Below are positions 47,552 to 54,717 of a stretch of DNA of 64,000 nucleotides, in pieces. Position numbers and translations under genes: made by a program. Source of the stretch: Paractinoplanes ovalisporus (GTDB lineage Bacteria > Actinomycetota > Actinomycetes > Mycobacteriales > Micromonosporaceae); contig NZ_JAENHP010000027.1 in assembly GCF_016834655.1 (NCBI RefSeq), positions 1 through 64,000 on the forward strand, written 5' to 3'. Below the pieces are notes generated by a model. It made no database searches, had not been told where the DNA came from, and saw only the letters and a program-made list of their open reading frames with translations. Numbering within the stretch: the first letter of the stretch is position 1; every line of letters starts with the position of its first letter.

Positions 47552-48535
47552 ATGTCCTTCGACGACGCCTACCAGTCCCTCACCGATCACGACGACGACG
47601 CGCGCTGGGCGTACGGGACGGGGTTCTCCGATCCGCTCGCCGGCGTGCCGACCGCGCTGCCCGACGGTGTGGACGGGGCCGCGCTGGCCGCGTACTGCCT
47701 GATGATCGGCGACGACGCGCTGATCATGTCGCACCGGCTGCAGCAGTGGGTGACCCGCGCGCCCGAGCTCGAGGACGAGATGGCGCTCGCGAACATCGGT
47801 CTCGACCTGCTCGGCCAGGCCCGGCTGCTGCTGACCCGCGCGGGCGAGGCCGAGGGCGCCGGGCGCGACGAGGACGCCCTGGCCTATCTCCGCGACGCTT
47901 CGGACTTCCGGCACGTACGCCTCGTCGAGCGCGCCGACGCCGACTTCGCGCACCTGATCGCGCGGTTGCTCGTGTTCGCGACGTGGCGGCTGGCCCTGCT
48001 CGACCGGTTGTCCGCGAGCCGCGACCCGGTGCTGGCCGCGATCGGCGCCAAGGGGGTGAAGGAGGTCGCCTACCACCGCGACTACGCGGCCGGCTGGACC
48101 GTACGCCTCGGCGACGGCACCGACCTCTCCCACCAGCGCATGCAGGCCGCGGTCGACGAGGTGTGGCCGCTGCTGGGCGAGTTGTTCGAGCCGCACGCGA
48201 CCGAGCTGGCCCTGGCCGGCGTGGCTGTCGACCCGTCCACGGTGCGCGCCGAGTGCGACGCCGTCTTCAGCCAGGTCCTGCACGCGGCAACCCTCGACAC
48301 GCCGGCCGCTCCGCCGGCTTCGGGCGTGTCGACGACGGTCAGTGCGGTGACCGGTGGCGCGGTGCTCTCCGAGGGGGCGGTGCTCGTTCCGGCGCCGACC
48401 GGCGGGGCTGCGTCGGGCGACGCGAGTGCTCGTCTGGGAGGGCGCGGTCGTGATGGCGTCCACGGTGCTGAGCTGGGCGAAATCCTCGAGGAGCTGCAAG
48501 GGCTGGCGCGGGCGAACCCCGGCGGTGTGTGGTGA
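47552..48535 (+). CDS. paaC: Phenylacetyl-CoA epoxidase subunit C
   Basis: The product has 327 residues, about 70 longer than usual. The ferritin-like core is clear: AYCLMIGDDALIMSHRLQQW, ALANIGLDLLGQARLLL, and KGVKEVAYHRDYAAGWTVRL. The normal C-terminal helix LGEILEELQGLARANPGGVW is present at about 308-327. It is separated from the core by a low-complexity Ala/Gly/Val insertion (about residues 250-300). PaaC is the structural partner of PaaA. Confidence 0.94.
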   Translation: MSFDDAYQSLTDHDDDARWAYGTGFSDPLAGVPTALPDGVDGAALAAYCLMIGDDALIMSHRLQQWVTRAPELEDEMALANIGLDLLGQARLLLTRAGEAEGAGRDEDALAYLRDASDFRHVRLVERADADFAHLIARLLVFATWRLALLDRLSASRDPVLAAIGAKGVKEVAYHRDYAAGWTVRLGDGTDLSHQRMQAAVDEVWPLLGELFEPHATELALAGVAVDPSTVRAECDAVFSQVLHAATLDTPAAPPASGVSTTVSAVTGGAVLSEGAVLVPAPTGGAASGDASARLGGRGRDGVHGAELGEILEELQGLARANPGGVW

Positions 48536-49020
48536 GGGCGGCTGAGGTGGCGGCGACGGTCACCGACCCGGAGTTGCCGATGGTCACGCTGGCCGAGCTG
48601 GGGATCCTGCGCGACGTGCGGGAGACCGACGACGGGGTTGAGGTCACCATCACGCCGACCTACTCGGGGTGTCCGGCCATGGAAGCGATCCAGGCCGACG
48701 TTCTGACGGCGTTGCGCCGGGCCGGATACGAGCGGGCCCACGTACGGACGTTGCTCGCGCCGGCCTGGACCACCGACTGGATCTCGGCCGAGGGTAAAGC
48801 CAAGCTCGCCGCGGCCGGGATCGCTCCGCCCGGGCCCGCGCCTCGTCGTGGTTCCGGGCCGGTGCCACTCACCCTCGGCGTTCGCGACGAGAAGATCGCC
48901 TGCCCGCGCTGCGGTGAGGAGAGCACCGAGAGGCTGGCCGCGTTCGGTGCGACCGCGTGTCGTGAGTTGCGGCGGTGCCCGGCGTGCCGGGAGCCGTTCG
49001 AGCACGTGAAGGAGATCTGA
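48529..49020 (+). CDS. paaD: Phenylacetyl-CoA epoxidase assembly protein D
   Basis: The product has 163 residues; GTG 48529 or 48532 may be the start. MIP18/DUF59 fold: VTDPELPMVTLAELGILRDV, ITPTYSGCPAMEAI. The C-terminal zinc ribbon has CPRCGEEST and CPACREPF. PaaD is thought to help Fe-S cluster insertion into PaaE. Overlaps the paaC stop. Confidence 0.94.
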   Translation: MVRAAEVAATVTDPELPMVTLAELGILRDVRETDDGVEVTITPTYSGCPAMEAIQADVLTALRRAGYERAHVRTLLAPAWTTDWISAEGKAKLAAAGIAPPGPAPRRGSGPVPLTLGVRDEKIACPRCGEESTERLAAFGATACRELRRCPACREPFEHVKEI

Positions 49021-49021
49021 C

Positions 49022-50071
49022 GTGCGGGACTTTCATGCGCTGCGGGTGGCCGGGGTGGAACGGCTCTGTTCGGATGCGGTGGCGGTGACCTTCGAGGTTC
49101 CCGATGATCTGGCCGGGGTCTACGCGTTCCGGCCGGGGCAGTCGCTGACCGTGCGGCGGCCCGGGGACGCGCGGGACGAGCGGCGGTCGTACTCGATCTG
49201 TGCGCCGGCCGGCGGGCGGCCGCGGATCGGGGTTCGGGAGGTGCCCGGCGGGCTCGTTTCCAGCTGGCTGGTGCACGAGCTCCGGGCGGGGGACGCGGTC
49301 GAGGTGGCGCCGCCGTCGGGGACGTTCACGCCTGACCTCGAAGCGGGCGGTCGGCACGTCATGATCGCGGCGGGCTCGGGGATCACGCCGGTGCTGTCGA
49401 TCGCGGCGTCGCTGTTGCGGAATCCGCGGGCTCAGGTTGCGGTGCTGTACGGCAACCGGCGCGCCGACACGGTGATGTTCGCCGAGGAGCTGGCCGATCT
49501 GAAGGACCGGCACCCGTCCCGGCTCGAGCTGGTGCATCTGCTCTCGCGGGAGGCGCGGGAGGTCGACCTGCTCAGCGGGCGGCTCGACGGGGCGAAGTTG
49601 CGGGAGCTGCTTCCGGTCCTGCTCGACGTGCCGGCGGTCGAGCACTGGTGGTTGTGCGGACCGTACGGGATGGTCGTCGACGCCACCGAAGTGCTCGGCG
49701 AGGCGGGAGTCGCACCGGAACGGATCCACCGCGAGTTGTTCTGGGTGGATGAGGCGCCGCCGGAGCCCGTACGGGAGGAAGGGTTTGCCGTTGAAGGTAG
49801 CGAGGTGACTGTGCTGCTCGACGGCCGCTCGACGACGGTGACCATGACCAAGGCCGACACCGTGCTCGATGGCGCTCAGCGGTCGCGGCCCGATCTGCCG
49901 TTCGCGTGCAAGGGCGGGGTGTGTGGCACGTGCCGGGCGCGGGTGGTCGAGGGCGAGGTGACCATGCGGCGCAACTTCGCCCTGGAACCGGCCGAGGTCG
50001 AGGCCGGGTTTGTGCTCACGTGCCAGTCGACGCCTGCGACGGAGAAGGTGACCGTCAGCTTCGACGACTGA
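49022..50071 (+). CDS. paaE: Phenylacetyl-CoA epoxidase reductase subunit E
   Basis: The product has 349 residues. FAD-binding ferredoxin-reductase domain (RRSYSICAPAGG), NAD domain (VMIAAGSGITPVLSIAASLL, WWLCGPYGMV) and a C-terminal plant-type [2Fe-2S] ferredoxin with CKGGVCGTCRARV and a distant LTCQS. It passes electrons from NADPH to the PaaA di-iron centre. It is one base after paaD and ends the operon. Confidence 0.96.
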   Translation: MRDFHALRVAGVERLCSDAVAVTFEVPDDLAGVYAFRPGQSLTVRRPGDARDERRSYSICAPAGGRPRIGVREVPGGLVSSWLVHELRAGDAVEVAPPSGTFTPDLEAGGRHVMIAAGSGITPVLSIAASLLRNPRAQVAVLYGNRRADTVMFAEELADLKDRHPSRLELVHLLSREAREVDLLSGRLDGAKLRELLPVLLDVPAVEHWWLCGPYGMVVDATEVLGEAGVAPERIHRELFWVDEAPPEPVREEGFAVEGSEVTVLLDGRSTTVTMTKADTVLDGAQRSRPDLPFACKGGVCGTCRARVVEGEVTMRRNFALEPAEVEAGFVLTCQSTPATEKVTVSFDD

Positions 50072-50165
50072 AGCCGTAGAGCGCGACGCCGGTGAAACGG
50101 CTGATCCCGTGCTGAACGACGCCTTTGAAGCGGCTGCTCCCGTGGTGGACGACGCTGGTGAAGTG
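50064..50165. repeat. 33-bp degenerate repeat beginning at the paaE stop
   Basis: GACGCCGGTGAAACGGCTGA and relatives start at 50085, 50118 and 50151, a 33-bp step. The gene end GACGACTGAAGCCG (50064) looks like a shortened first unit. Each unit keeps a TGAA motif. Similarity to the gene end is moderate, so derivation from it is likely but less certain than for the other arrays. Confidence 0.65.
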
Positions 50166-50185
50166 ATGGTCGTGCATGGGCGGTC

Positions 50186-50893
50186 TCATCGGAGGACCTG
50201 GGTGACGCGTTCGTCCGCTATGCGCTTGTCCAGGCGCGACTCGTCGAGGTGGGCGCAGAGCACGATCGACGCCCCGACCGCCAGCGGGCCGAGCAACCAG
50301 ATCAGCGGCTGCTCCTGCGTCGCGGTGTCGATCAGCACCCGGTCGCCGGGACCGATGCCGTTGCGGTCGGCGATCGCCACGGCCGTACGCGCGTACTCGG
50401 CATAGGTCGTACCGTCGGTGACCGCGGGCAGGTGGTCGGCGATCGCGTGCCGCGGGGGATGGGCGCCCAGATAGGGCCGCAGCGAACTGGTGTAGTCGCG
50501 ATAACCGTCGGGCACCCCGGCGGTCGCCTCGCCGTGCGGGGCCAGACCGAGCACGAACTGGTGCCGCCCGGCCGGAATCTCGTCGAGCCAGTGGCCGATC
50601 CGGCGGCGCTCCACGAACGTCACGTCGAGGGCATCACCCGCGGGTGTGAGCCCGGCGGTGGCCCATCCGCGGATCGACAGTTCGAGGCCGGCCGACCAGG
50701 CGCCCAGCAGCACGGCCGCGGTCTGCCAGTGCGGGGGCAGCAGCACCGCGGCGGTGGAACCCGGGCCGAGCCGGCAACCGTCGGTGAGCAGCGCCGCCGT
50801 GGCGGCCGTCCAGCCGCCCAGTTCGCCCGCGGTGAGACCGAACCGTTCGCCGGTCTGGTCGTCGTAGTACGTGATCAGGTCGCCCTGCGTCAT
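50186..50893 (-). CDS. TIGR03089-type protein (acyl-CoA synthetase N-terminal-like)
   Basis: The product has 235 residues. ITYYDDQTGERFGLTAGELG, AAVLLPPHWQTAAVLLGAWS and GDRVLIDTATQEQPLIWLLG resemble the N-terminal half of AMP-forming ligases. The ATP-binding and adenylation motifs of full enzymes are absent. Such short proteins are conserved in actinobacteria without known function. The gene is convergent with the paa operon. It cannot be the missing PaaK. Confidence 0.82.
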   Translation of the reverse strand: MTQGDLITYYDDQTGERFGLTAGELGGWTAATAALLTDGCRLGPGSTAAVLLPPHWQTAAVLLGAWSAGLELSIRGWATAGLTPAGDALDVTFVERRRIGHWLDEIPAGRHQFVLGLAPHGEATAGVPDGYRDYTSSLRPYLGAHPPRHAIADHLPAVTDGTTYAEYARTAVAIADRNGIGPGDRVLIDTATQEQPLIWLLGPLAVGASIVLCAHLDESRLDKRIADERVTQVLR

Positions 50894-50910
50894 GCGACCA
50901 ACTTAGGGGG

Positions 50911-51189
50911 TCACGCCGCCAGGTCGAGGCGGTAGGCGCGGCGGTCCATCACGTAGCGGGACAGGAAATGCACCGTACGCGGGCCCGCGACACCGTCGGT
51001 GAGCAGCCCGGCGCGAGCCTGGAACGTGCGCACCGTCTCGGTCAGTTCCTCGGCGGTCTCGCCGGCCGGCATGCCGATCTCGGCGAGCAACTCGCGGACG
51101 CAGTCCGGGTCGGGCGGCGGGGGAGTGGCCAGACCGATCACGCCGCCGACCGCGGTGCCGACCACTGAGAGCAAACCTCGTGCGGACAT
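50911..51189 (-). CDS. Small protein with peptidoglycan-binding-like module
   Basis: The product has 92 residues from ATG 51189 (GGAGG upstream). A short hydrophobic start (LLSVVGTAVGGVIGLA) is followed by a module CVRELLAEIGMPAGE ... TVRTFQARAGLLTDGVAGPRT. The last part matches the PG_binding_1 pattern (FQ...GL..DG..GP.T). It may be attached to or associated with the cell wall. Confidence 0.75.
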   Translation of the reverse strand: MSARGLLSVVGTAVGGVIGLATPPPPDPDCVRELLAEIGMPAGETAEELTETVRTFQARAGLLTDGVAGPRTVHFLSRYVMDRRAYRLDLAA

Positions 51190-51303
51190 CTGTGCCTCCT
51201 GCTGGTTTCGAGGGGTGATTCCAGCATCGGGCGGCGGCCTGTGCGCGACATCGGACCGGCGTCTCGGAAGCCTGTGTCCCGATCCGACTTTCGGCCGACC
51301 CCG

Positions 51304-51432
51304 CGATGGGGCCCAGGTCGGGGCGACGGTCGGGGCCGGCGATGGGGCCCAGGCCGGGGCGGCGGTCGGGGCCGGCGGTGGGCCTAGGCCGGGGGCAACG
51401 GCGGGGCCGGCGGTGGGGGCCTCCGGGGGCTC
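51304..51432. repeat. 36-bp G-rich tandem repeat between two minus-strand genes
   Basis: GATGGGGCCCAGGTCGGGGC and variants recur at about 36-bp steps (near 51305, 51341 and 51377), with a decayed fourth unit running up to the stop of the lipoprotein gene at 51431. The + strand is strongly G-rich (runs of 4-5 G). Confidence 0.75.
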
Positions 51433-51871
51433 AGGTCGGGCAGGCCGCGCGTCTGGCCAGCGCCAACAGGGTCCGGGCATCCGCTGTGGTCACTCCCTCG
51501 TCGTGCATGACGGCGACCACGGCGGCGTCCCGGCGTCCCTGCTGCAGCGCGGCGCACGTCTGCTCGCCGAGCGCGGCGACCTCGTCGTCCCGGCGGTCGA
51601 TCACGAACTCCGGCAGCCGCTCCCGCACCAGCGCGACGAACTGGTTCAGGTCGCCGGCCGGGGGCGTCGTCCGAGCGGGCTCCGGCGTTGGCGGCGCGGG
51701 CGCCTGCGTGGTCCGGGTGGGTGCCGCGGCCGGCGGCGGCGAGGTCGTTTCCGTCCGTACGGCGGTGACGGCCGTGCTGGGCGCCGCCACCGGCCCGGGT
51801 TCGGGGTCGGAACACCCGGTCAACGCTCCGAGCAGCAGGAACCCCGCCCCGGCGGCGGTCCGCGCCGTCAC
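51431..51871 (-). CDS. Small lipoprotein with C-terminal helical domain (DUF732-like)
   Basis: The product has 146 residues from GTG 51871. Lipoprotein signal GAGFLLLGALTGCSD. A Thr/Pro-rich linker follows, then LNQFVALVRERLPEF ... LGEQTCAALQQGRRDAAVVA ... ARRAACPT, which has two Cys and resembles DUF732 secreted domains of actinobacteria. The GTG overlaps the stop of a possible small upstream frame. Confidence 0.8.
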   Translation of the reverse strand: MTARTAAGAGFLLLGALTGCSDPEPGPVAAPSTAVTAVRTETTSPPPAAAPTRTTQAPAPPTPEPARTTPPAGDLNQFVALVRERLPEFVIDRRDDEVAALGEQTCAALQQGRRDAAVVAVMHDEGVTTADARTLLALARRAACPT

Positions 51872-52017
51872 CGCGCCTCGACGACGGCCGGGCCGAACGG
51901 CTTCCGCTCGACGATCACCGGAACCCGCCCGATCAGGCGCCGGTTTGTGCGGGGGCGCTGTCGCTCTGCGAACGGCTCGGCGGGCTCGGGCCGGACCGCG
52001 CGCTCATAGGGGGACAA
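51868..52017 (-). CDS. Possible small upstream gene (49 codons)
   Basis: From TTG 52017 the minus strand encodes LSPYERAVRPEPAEPFAERQ then RPRTNRRLIGRVPVIVERKP and FGPAVVEAR. Its TGA overlaps the GTG of the lipoprotein gene (GTGA), the usual coupling in this genome. Third codon positions are nearly all G or C. No good ribosome site is seen before the TTG. It could be a real small peptide gene or an N-terminal remnant. Function is unknown. The rest of the 329-bp gap to 52201 shows nothing but promoter-like sequence. Confidence 0.4.
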   Translation of the reverse strand: MSPYERAVRPEPAEPFAERQRPRTNRRLIGRVPVIVERKPFGPAVVEAR

Positions 52018-52200
52018 ATCAATTACCGGCCGACCCTAGGCGGGGCCGGGTGCCGAGTGCGCCGCCTCGCCCACCGACGGGTGGCGACCCGACCCGCACG
52101 AGTGACCCAGGGCATACAGGCAACCCACAGACGCCTCACCGGTTGCCGACAAGATGCGGGGTCACTGTTGGCGCATCAGCCAACGAAGCGAGGCGTCGCC

Positions 52201-53169
52201 ATGACCGACCTGATGACCCGGCCCAACCACCCCGACCACAACCGCGGGGACGACCAGCCGTACACCGGCGACGGGCGGACCTACGGCGGCTACCACGACT
52301 ACGTGACACCGCCTCCGCCGCCCGGGCCTCCGTTCGTACCGTCGGAACCCGCGTCACCCGGTGACCGCCGGTGGCCGCGTCGCCTGGCCGGTGGGGCCGC
52401 CGTGCTCGCGTTGATCGCCGCCGGAGGCACCGCGGGCGGCGTAGTCGCCGAGCGTTACCTCATCGACCACGACACGACGACCACCACCGCCGCCACCTCG
52501 ACCACGGCGAGCAGCACGGCGACCGTGACTGAGGGCGACGACCTGGCCGCCGTCGTCAAGCAGGTGCAGCCCAGCGTGGTCACCGTGCTGGTCGACGGCA
52601 ACCGTTCCTCGTCGCTCGGCTCGGGCGTGGTGATCAGCTCGGACGGCCTGATCCTGACCAACAACCACGTCATCGAGAGCGACGGCACGGTCAGCGTCCG
52701 CCTGTCGACCGGCCAGACCGTGCCGGCCCGGGTGGTCGCCACCGACACCTCGCACGACCTGGCCCTGGTGCAGGCGACCGGTCTGTCCGGGCTGACCCCG
52801 GTCACGTTCGGTTCCAGCGACAGCGTCGCCGTCGGTGACACCGTGCTGGCCTTCGGCGCGCCGCTGGGTCTCGAGAACACGGTCACCTCCGGCATCGTCT
52901 CGGCCCTCGACCGCAGCATCAGCACCGCGACCGAGTCGGCCACCGGCTCCGGCAGCGAGCAGCTGACCGGTCTCATCCAGACGGACGCCGCCATCAACCA
53001 GGGCAACTCGGGCGGCGCGCTGGTCGACCTGTCCGGCCACGTGATCGGCATCAACGTGGCGATCGCGACCGCGAGCGACTCGTCGACCGGCAGCATCGGA
53101 GTCGGGTTCGCCATCCCGGCCGACACCGTCACCGCGGCCGTCAAGCAGATGCAGTCCCAGATCAACTGA
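52201..53169 (+). CDS. HtrA/DegP-like serine protease without PDZ domain
   Basis: The product has 322 residues. A Pro-rich cytoplasmic N-terminus and one membrane helix (LAGGAAVLALIAAGGTAGGVV) lead to an extracytoplasmic trypsin-like domain. The triad is His in LILTNNHVIES, Asp in DTSHDLALVQ and Ser in NQGNSGGALVD. The chain ends with SIGVGFAIPADTVTAAVKQM, directly after the protease domain, so there is no PDZ module. A Thr/Ser linker joins helix and protease. Likely surface quality control. Confidence 0.92.
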   Translation: MTDLMTRPNHPDHNRGDDQPYTGDGRTYGGYHDYVTPPPPPGPPFVPSEPASPGDRRWPRRLAGGAAVLALIAAGGTAGGVVAERYLIDHDTTTTTAATSTTASSTATVTEGDDLAAVVKQVQPSVVTVLVDGNRSSSLGSGVVISSDGLILTNNHVIESDGTVSVRLSTGQTVPARVVATDTSHDLALVQATGLSGLTPVTFGSSDSVAVGDTVLAFGAPLGLENTVTSGIVSALDRSISTATESATGSGSEQLTGLIQTDAAINQGNSGGALVDLSGHVIGINVAIATASDSSTGSIGVGFAIPADTVTAAVKQMQSQIN

Positions 53170-53218
53170 CCGCCTGACCTGAGCGCCCGAGCGCCTCTCG
53201 CTCCATTGATCAAAATAT

Positions 53219-53248
53219 GGCCGTCCGGGTCTGCCGAGCCGGGCGGCC
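53219..53248. terminator. Hairpin after the protease gene
   Basis: GGCCGTCCGG (53219-53228) pairs with CCGGGCGGCC (53239-53248), with one G-U pair and a 10-base loop. No T-run follows. It is located 50 bp after the protease stop. Confidence 0.6.
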
Positions 53249-53266
53249 GCACCGTACCGTGCGCTC

Positions 53267-54439
53267 GTGACTTCGGCCGAGACCATCGATCCCATCCCCG
53301 TACGCCCCGGGGTCGTCACCATCGCCTTCTGGTTCCAGGTGGCCCTCGTCGCGCTCATGCTGATCGTGGTCGGGGTGTCGATCGCCGACGCGGTGCACTA
53401 CTCGGGGCTGATCGACGAGGCCGTCCGCACCACGACGGCCGACACGACGTCGGTGAGCTGGGAGCGCGAGGACAACGTCATCGGCACGCTGTTCCTGGCC
53501 GTGCCGCTGACCGTGCTCGCGATCTGGCTCGGCGTCACGGCGGTCTGGGTGCGCCGGGGCAGCAACGTCGCCCGCATCCTGACCTGGGTCGGCCTCGGCC
53601 TGCCGGCGCTGTTCGTGGTGATCTCCTGCTTCTTCGGGTTCATGGCCGTCTTCGCGTTCGCCGCCCTCGCGGCCCCGTTCTCGGAACCGCTGCCCGAAGA
53701 CGATCCGACCACCTGGGAGGACGACCCGGGCTTCGGCGACGACGGGTTCGCCGAGAGCGTCTGGGACCTCGACAGCGGCACCTGGTCGGTCGTCTCCGAC
53801 GCGATCATCGCCACGTCCCTCGTGCTGATCCTCCTGCTCGCCGTCGCCACCGTGGTCCTGCTGCTCACCGGCCCGGCCAACCGCTGGTTCCGCCGCGGCG
53901 AGCCGACCCGTCGCCCGCCGACGCCGCAGCAGTTCGCTTTCCCGTACGGATATCAGCCCGTCCCCACCTACCCGGCGCCCTACGGCTACGCCGCCCCACC
54001 GCCCCACGGCTACGCCGCCCCGCCGACCTGGCCCACGCCGTACCCACCCGCCGGAGCGCCGTTCCCACCGGCCGGTTTCGCGCCGCCCGCGCCCCCGTTC
54101 CCACCCGCTGCGGCAGCGCCGTTTCCCCAGGCCACGCCCCCGTTCACGCCGTACGGGTCAACGCCGTTCCCGCCATCCTGGCCCGCTCAGGCGCCCACGC
54201 CCGCGCCGCCGGCCCAGGAACCCACACCCGCCCCGGTCCCGTTCCCGGATCCCGCGCCCGGGCAAGCCAACTCGCCCGCGCCCGCCTCGACCCCGTTCCC
54301 GGATCCTTCACCCGGGCATGCCGAGCGGCCCGCCCCGGCCTCGTCACCGGATCCCGCGCCTGGGCCCTCCCCGGAGCCAGGCCCAGGTTCGACACCCGAG
54401 CCCGGCCCGACACCGCCCCCGTCCGACCCGACCACCTAG
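53267..54439 (+). CDS. Membrane protein with long Pro-rich C-terminal tail
   Basis: The product has 390 residues from GTG 53267. Four membrane helices (VVTIAFWFQVALVALMLIVV; VIGTLFLAVPLTVLAIWLGV; ILTWVGLGLPALFVVISCFF; AIIATSLVLILLLAVATVVL) form the first 210 residues. An acidic extracytoplasmic loop (EDDPTTWEDDPGFGDDGF) lies before the fourth helix. The last 170 residues are cytoplasmic or flexible and mainly Pro, Ala, Phe and Tyr (FPPAG / PAPAP units). Function is unknown. The stop TAG shares the CTAG palindrome with the end of the convergent duplicated sequence. Confidence 0.8.
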   Translation: MTSAETIDPIPVRPGVVTIAFWFQVALVALMLIVVGVSIADAVHYSGLIDEAVRTTTADTTSVSWEREDNVIGTLFLAVPLTVLAIWLGVTAVWVRRGSNVARILTWVGLGLPALFVVISCFFGFMAVFAFAALAAPFSEPLPEDDPTTWEDDPGFGDDGFAESVWDLDSGTWSVVSDAIIATSLVLILLLAVATVVLLLTGPANRWFRRGEPTRRPPTPQQFAFPYGYQPVPTYPAPYGYAAPPPHGYAAPPTWPTPYPPAGAPFPPAGFAPPAPPFPPAAAAPFPQATPPFTPYGSTPFPPSWPAQAPTPAPPAQEPTPAPVPFPDPAPGQANSPAPASTPFPDPSPGHAERPAPASSPDPAPGPSPEPGPGSTPEPGPTPPPSDPTT

Positions 54440-54717
54440 GCCGCCCCGAACCACTGGGTCAGGGCGGCCTCCAGCGCCGCGACGTCCGGCTCCCCGCCCG
54501 TGGCGGTGGCCCACGCCACATAGCCGTCCGGCCGCACCAGCATCGCCGCCACCCCATCCACCGGAGCGCCGGCCAACTAGGCCGCCCCGAACCACCGGGT
54601 CAGGGCGGTCTCCAGCGCCGCGACGTCCGGCTCCCCGCCCGTGGCGGCGGCCCACGCCACATAGCCGTCCGGCCGCACCAGCATCGCCGCCACCCCGTCC
54701 ACCGGCACGCCGACCAC
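54436..54717. repeat. 141-bp direct repeat duplicating the monooxygenase 3' end
   Basis: The segments 54436-54576 and 54577-54717 are about 90 percent identical by eye. The second is the end of the FAD monooxygenase gene (minus strand). The first, downstream of its TAG, is an in-frame copy of its last 47 codons ending in its own TAG. The copy would encode VDGVAAMLVRPDGYVAWATA, then TGGEPDVAALEAALTQWFGA and a final A, differing from the gene at only a few residues. Confidence 0.93.

Noticed and set aside
50186-50893. Phenylacetate-CoA ligase (PaaK)
   Set aside because: The protein is only 235 residues, lacks adenylation motifs and is on the opposite strand to the paa operon.
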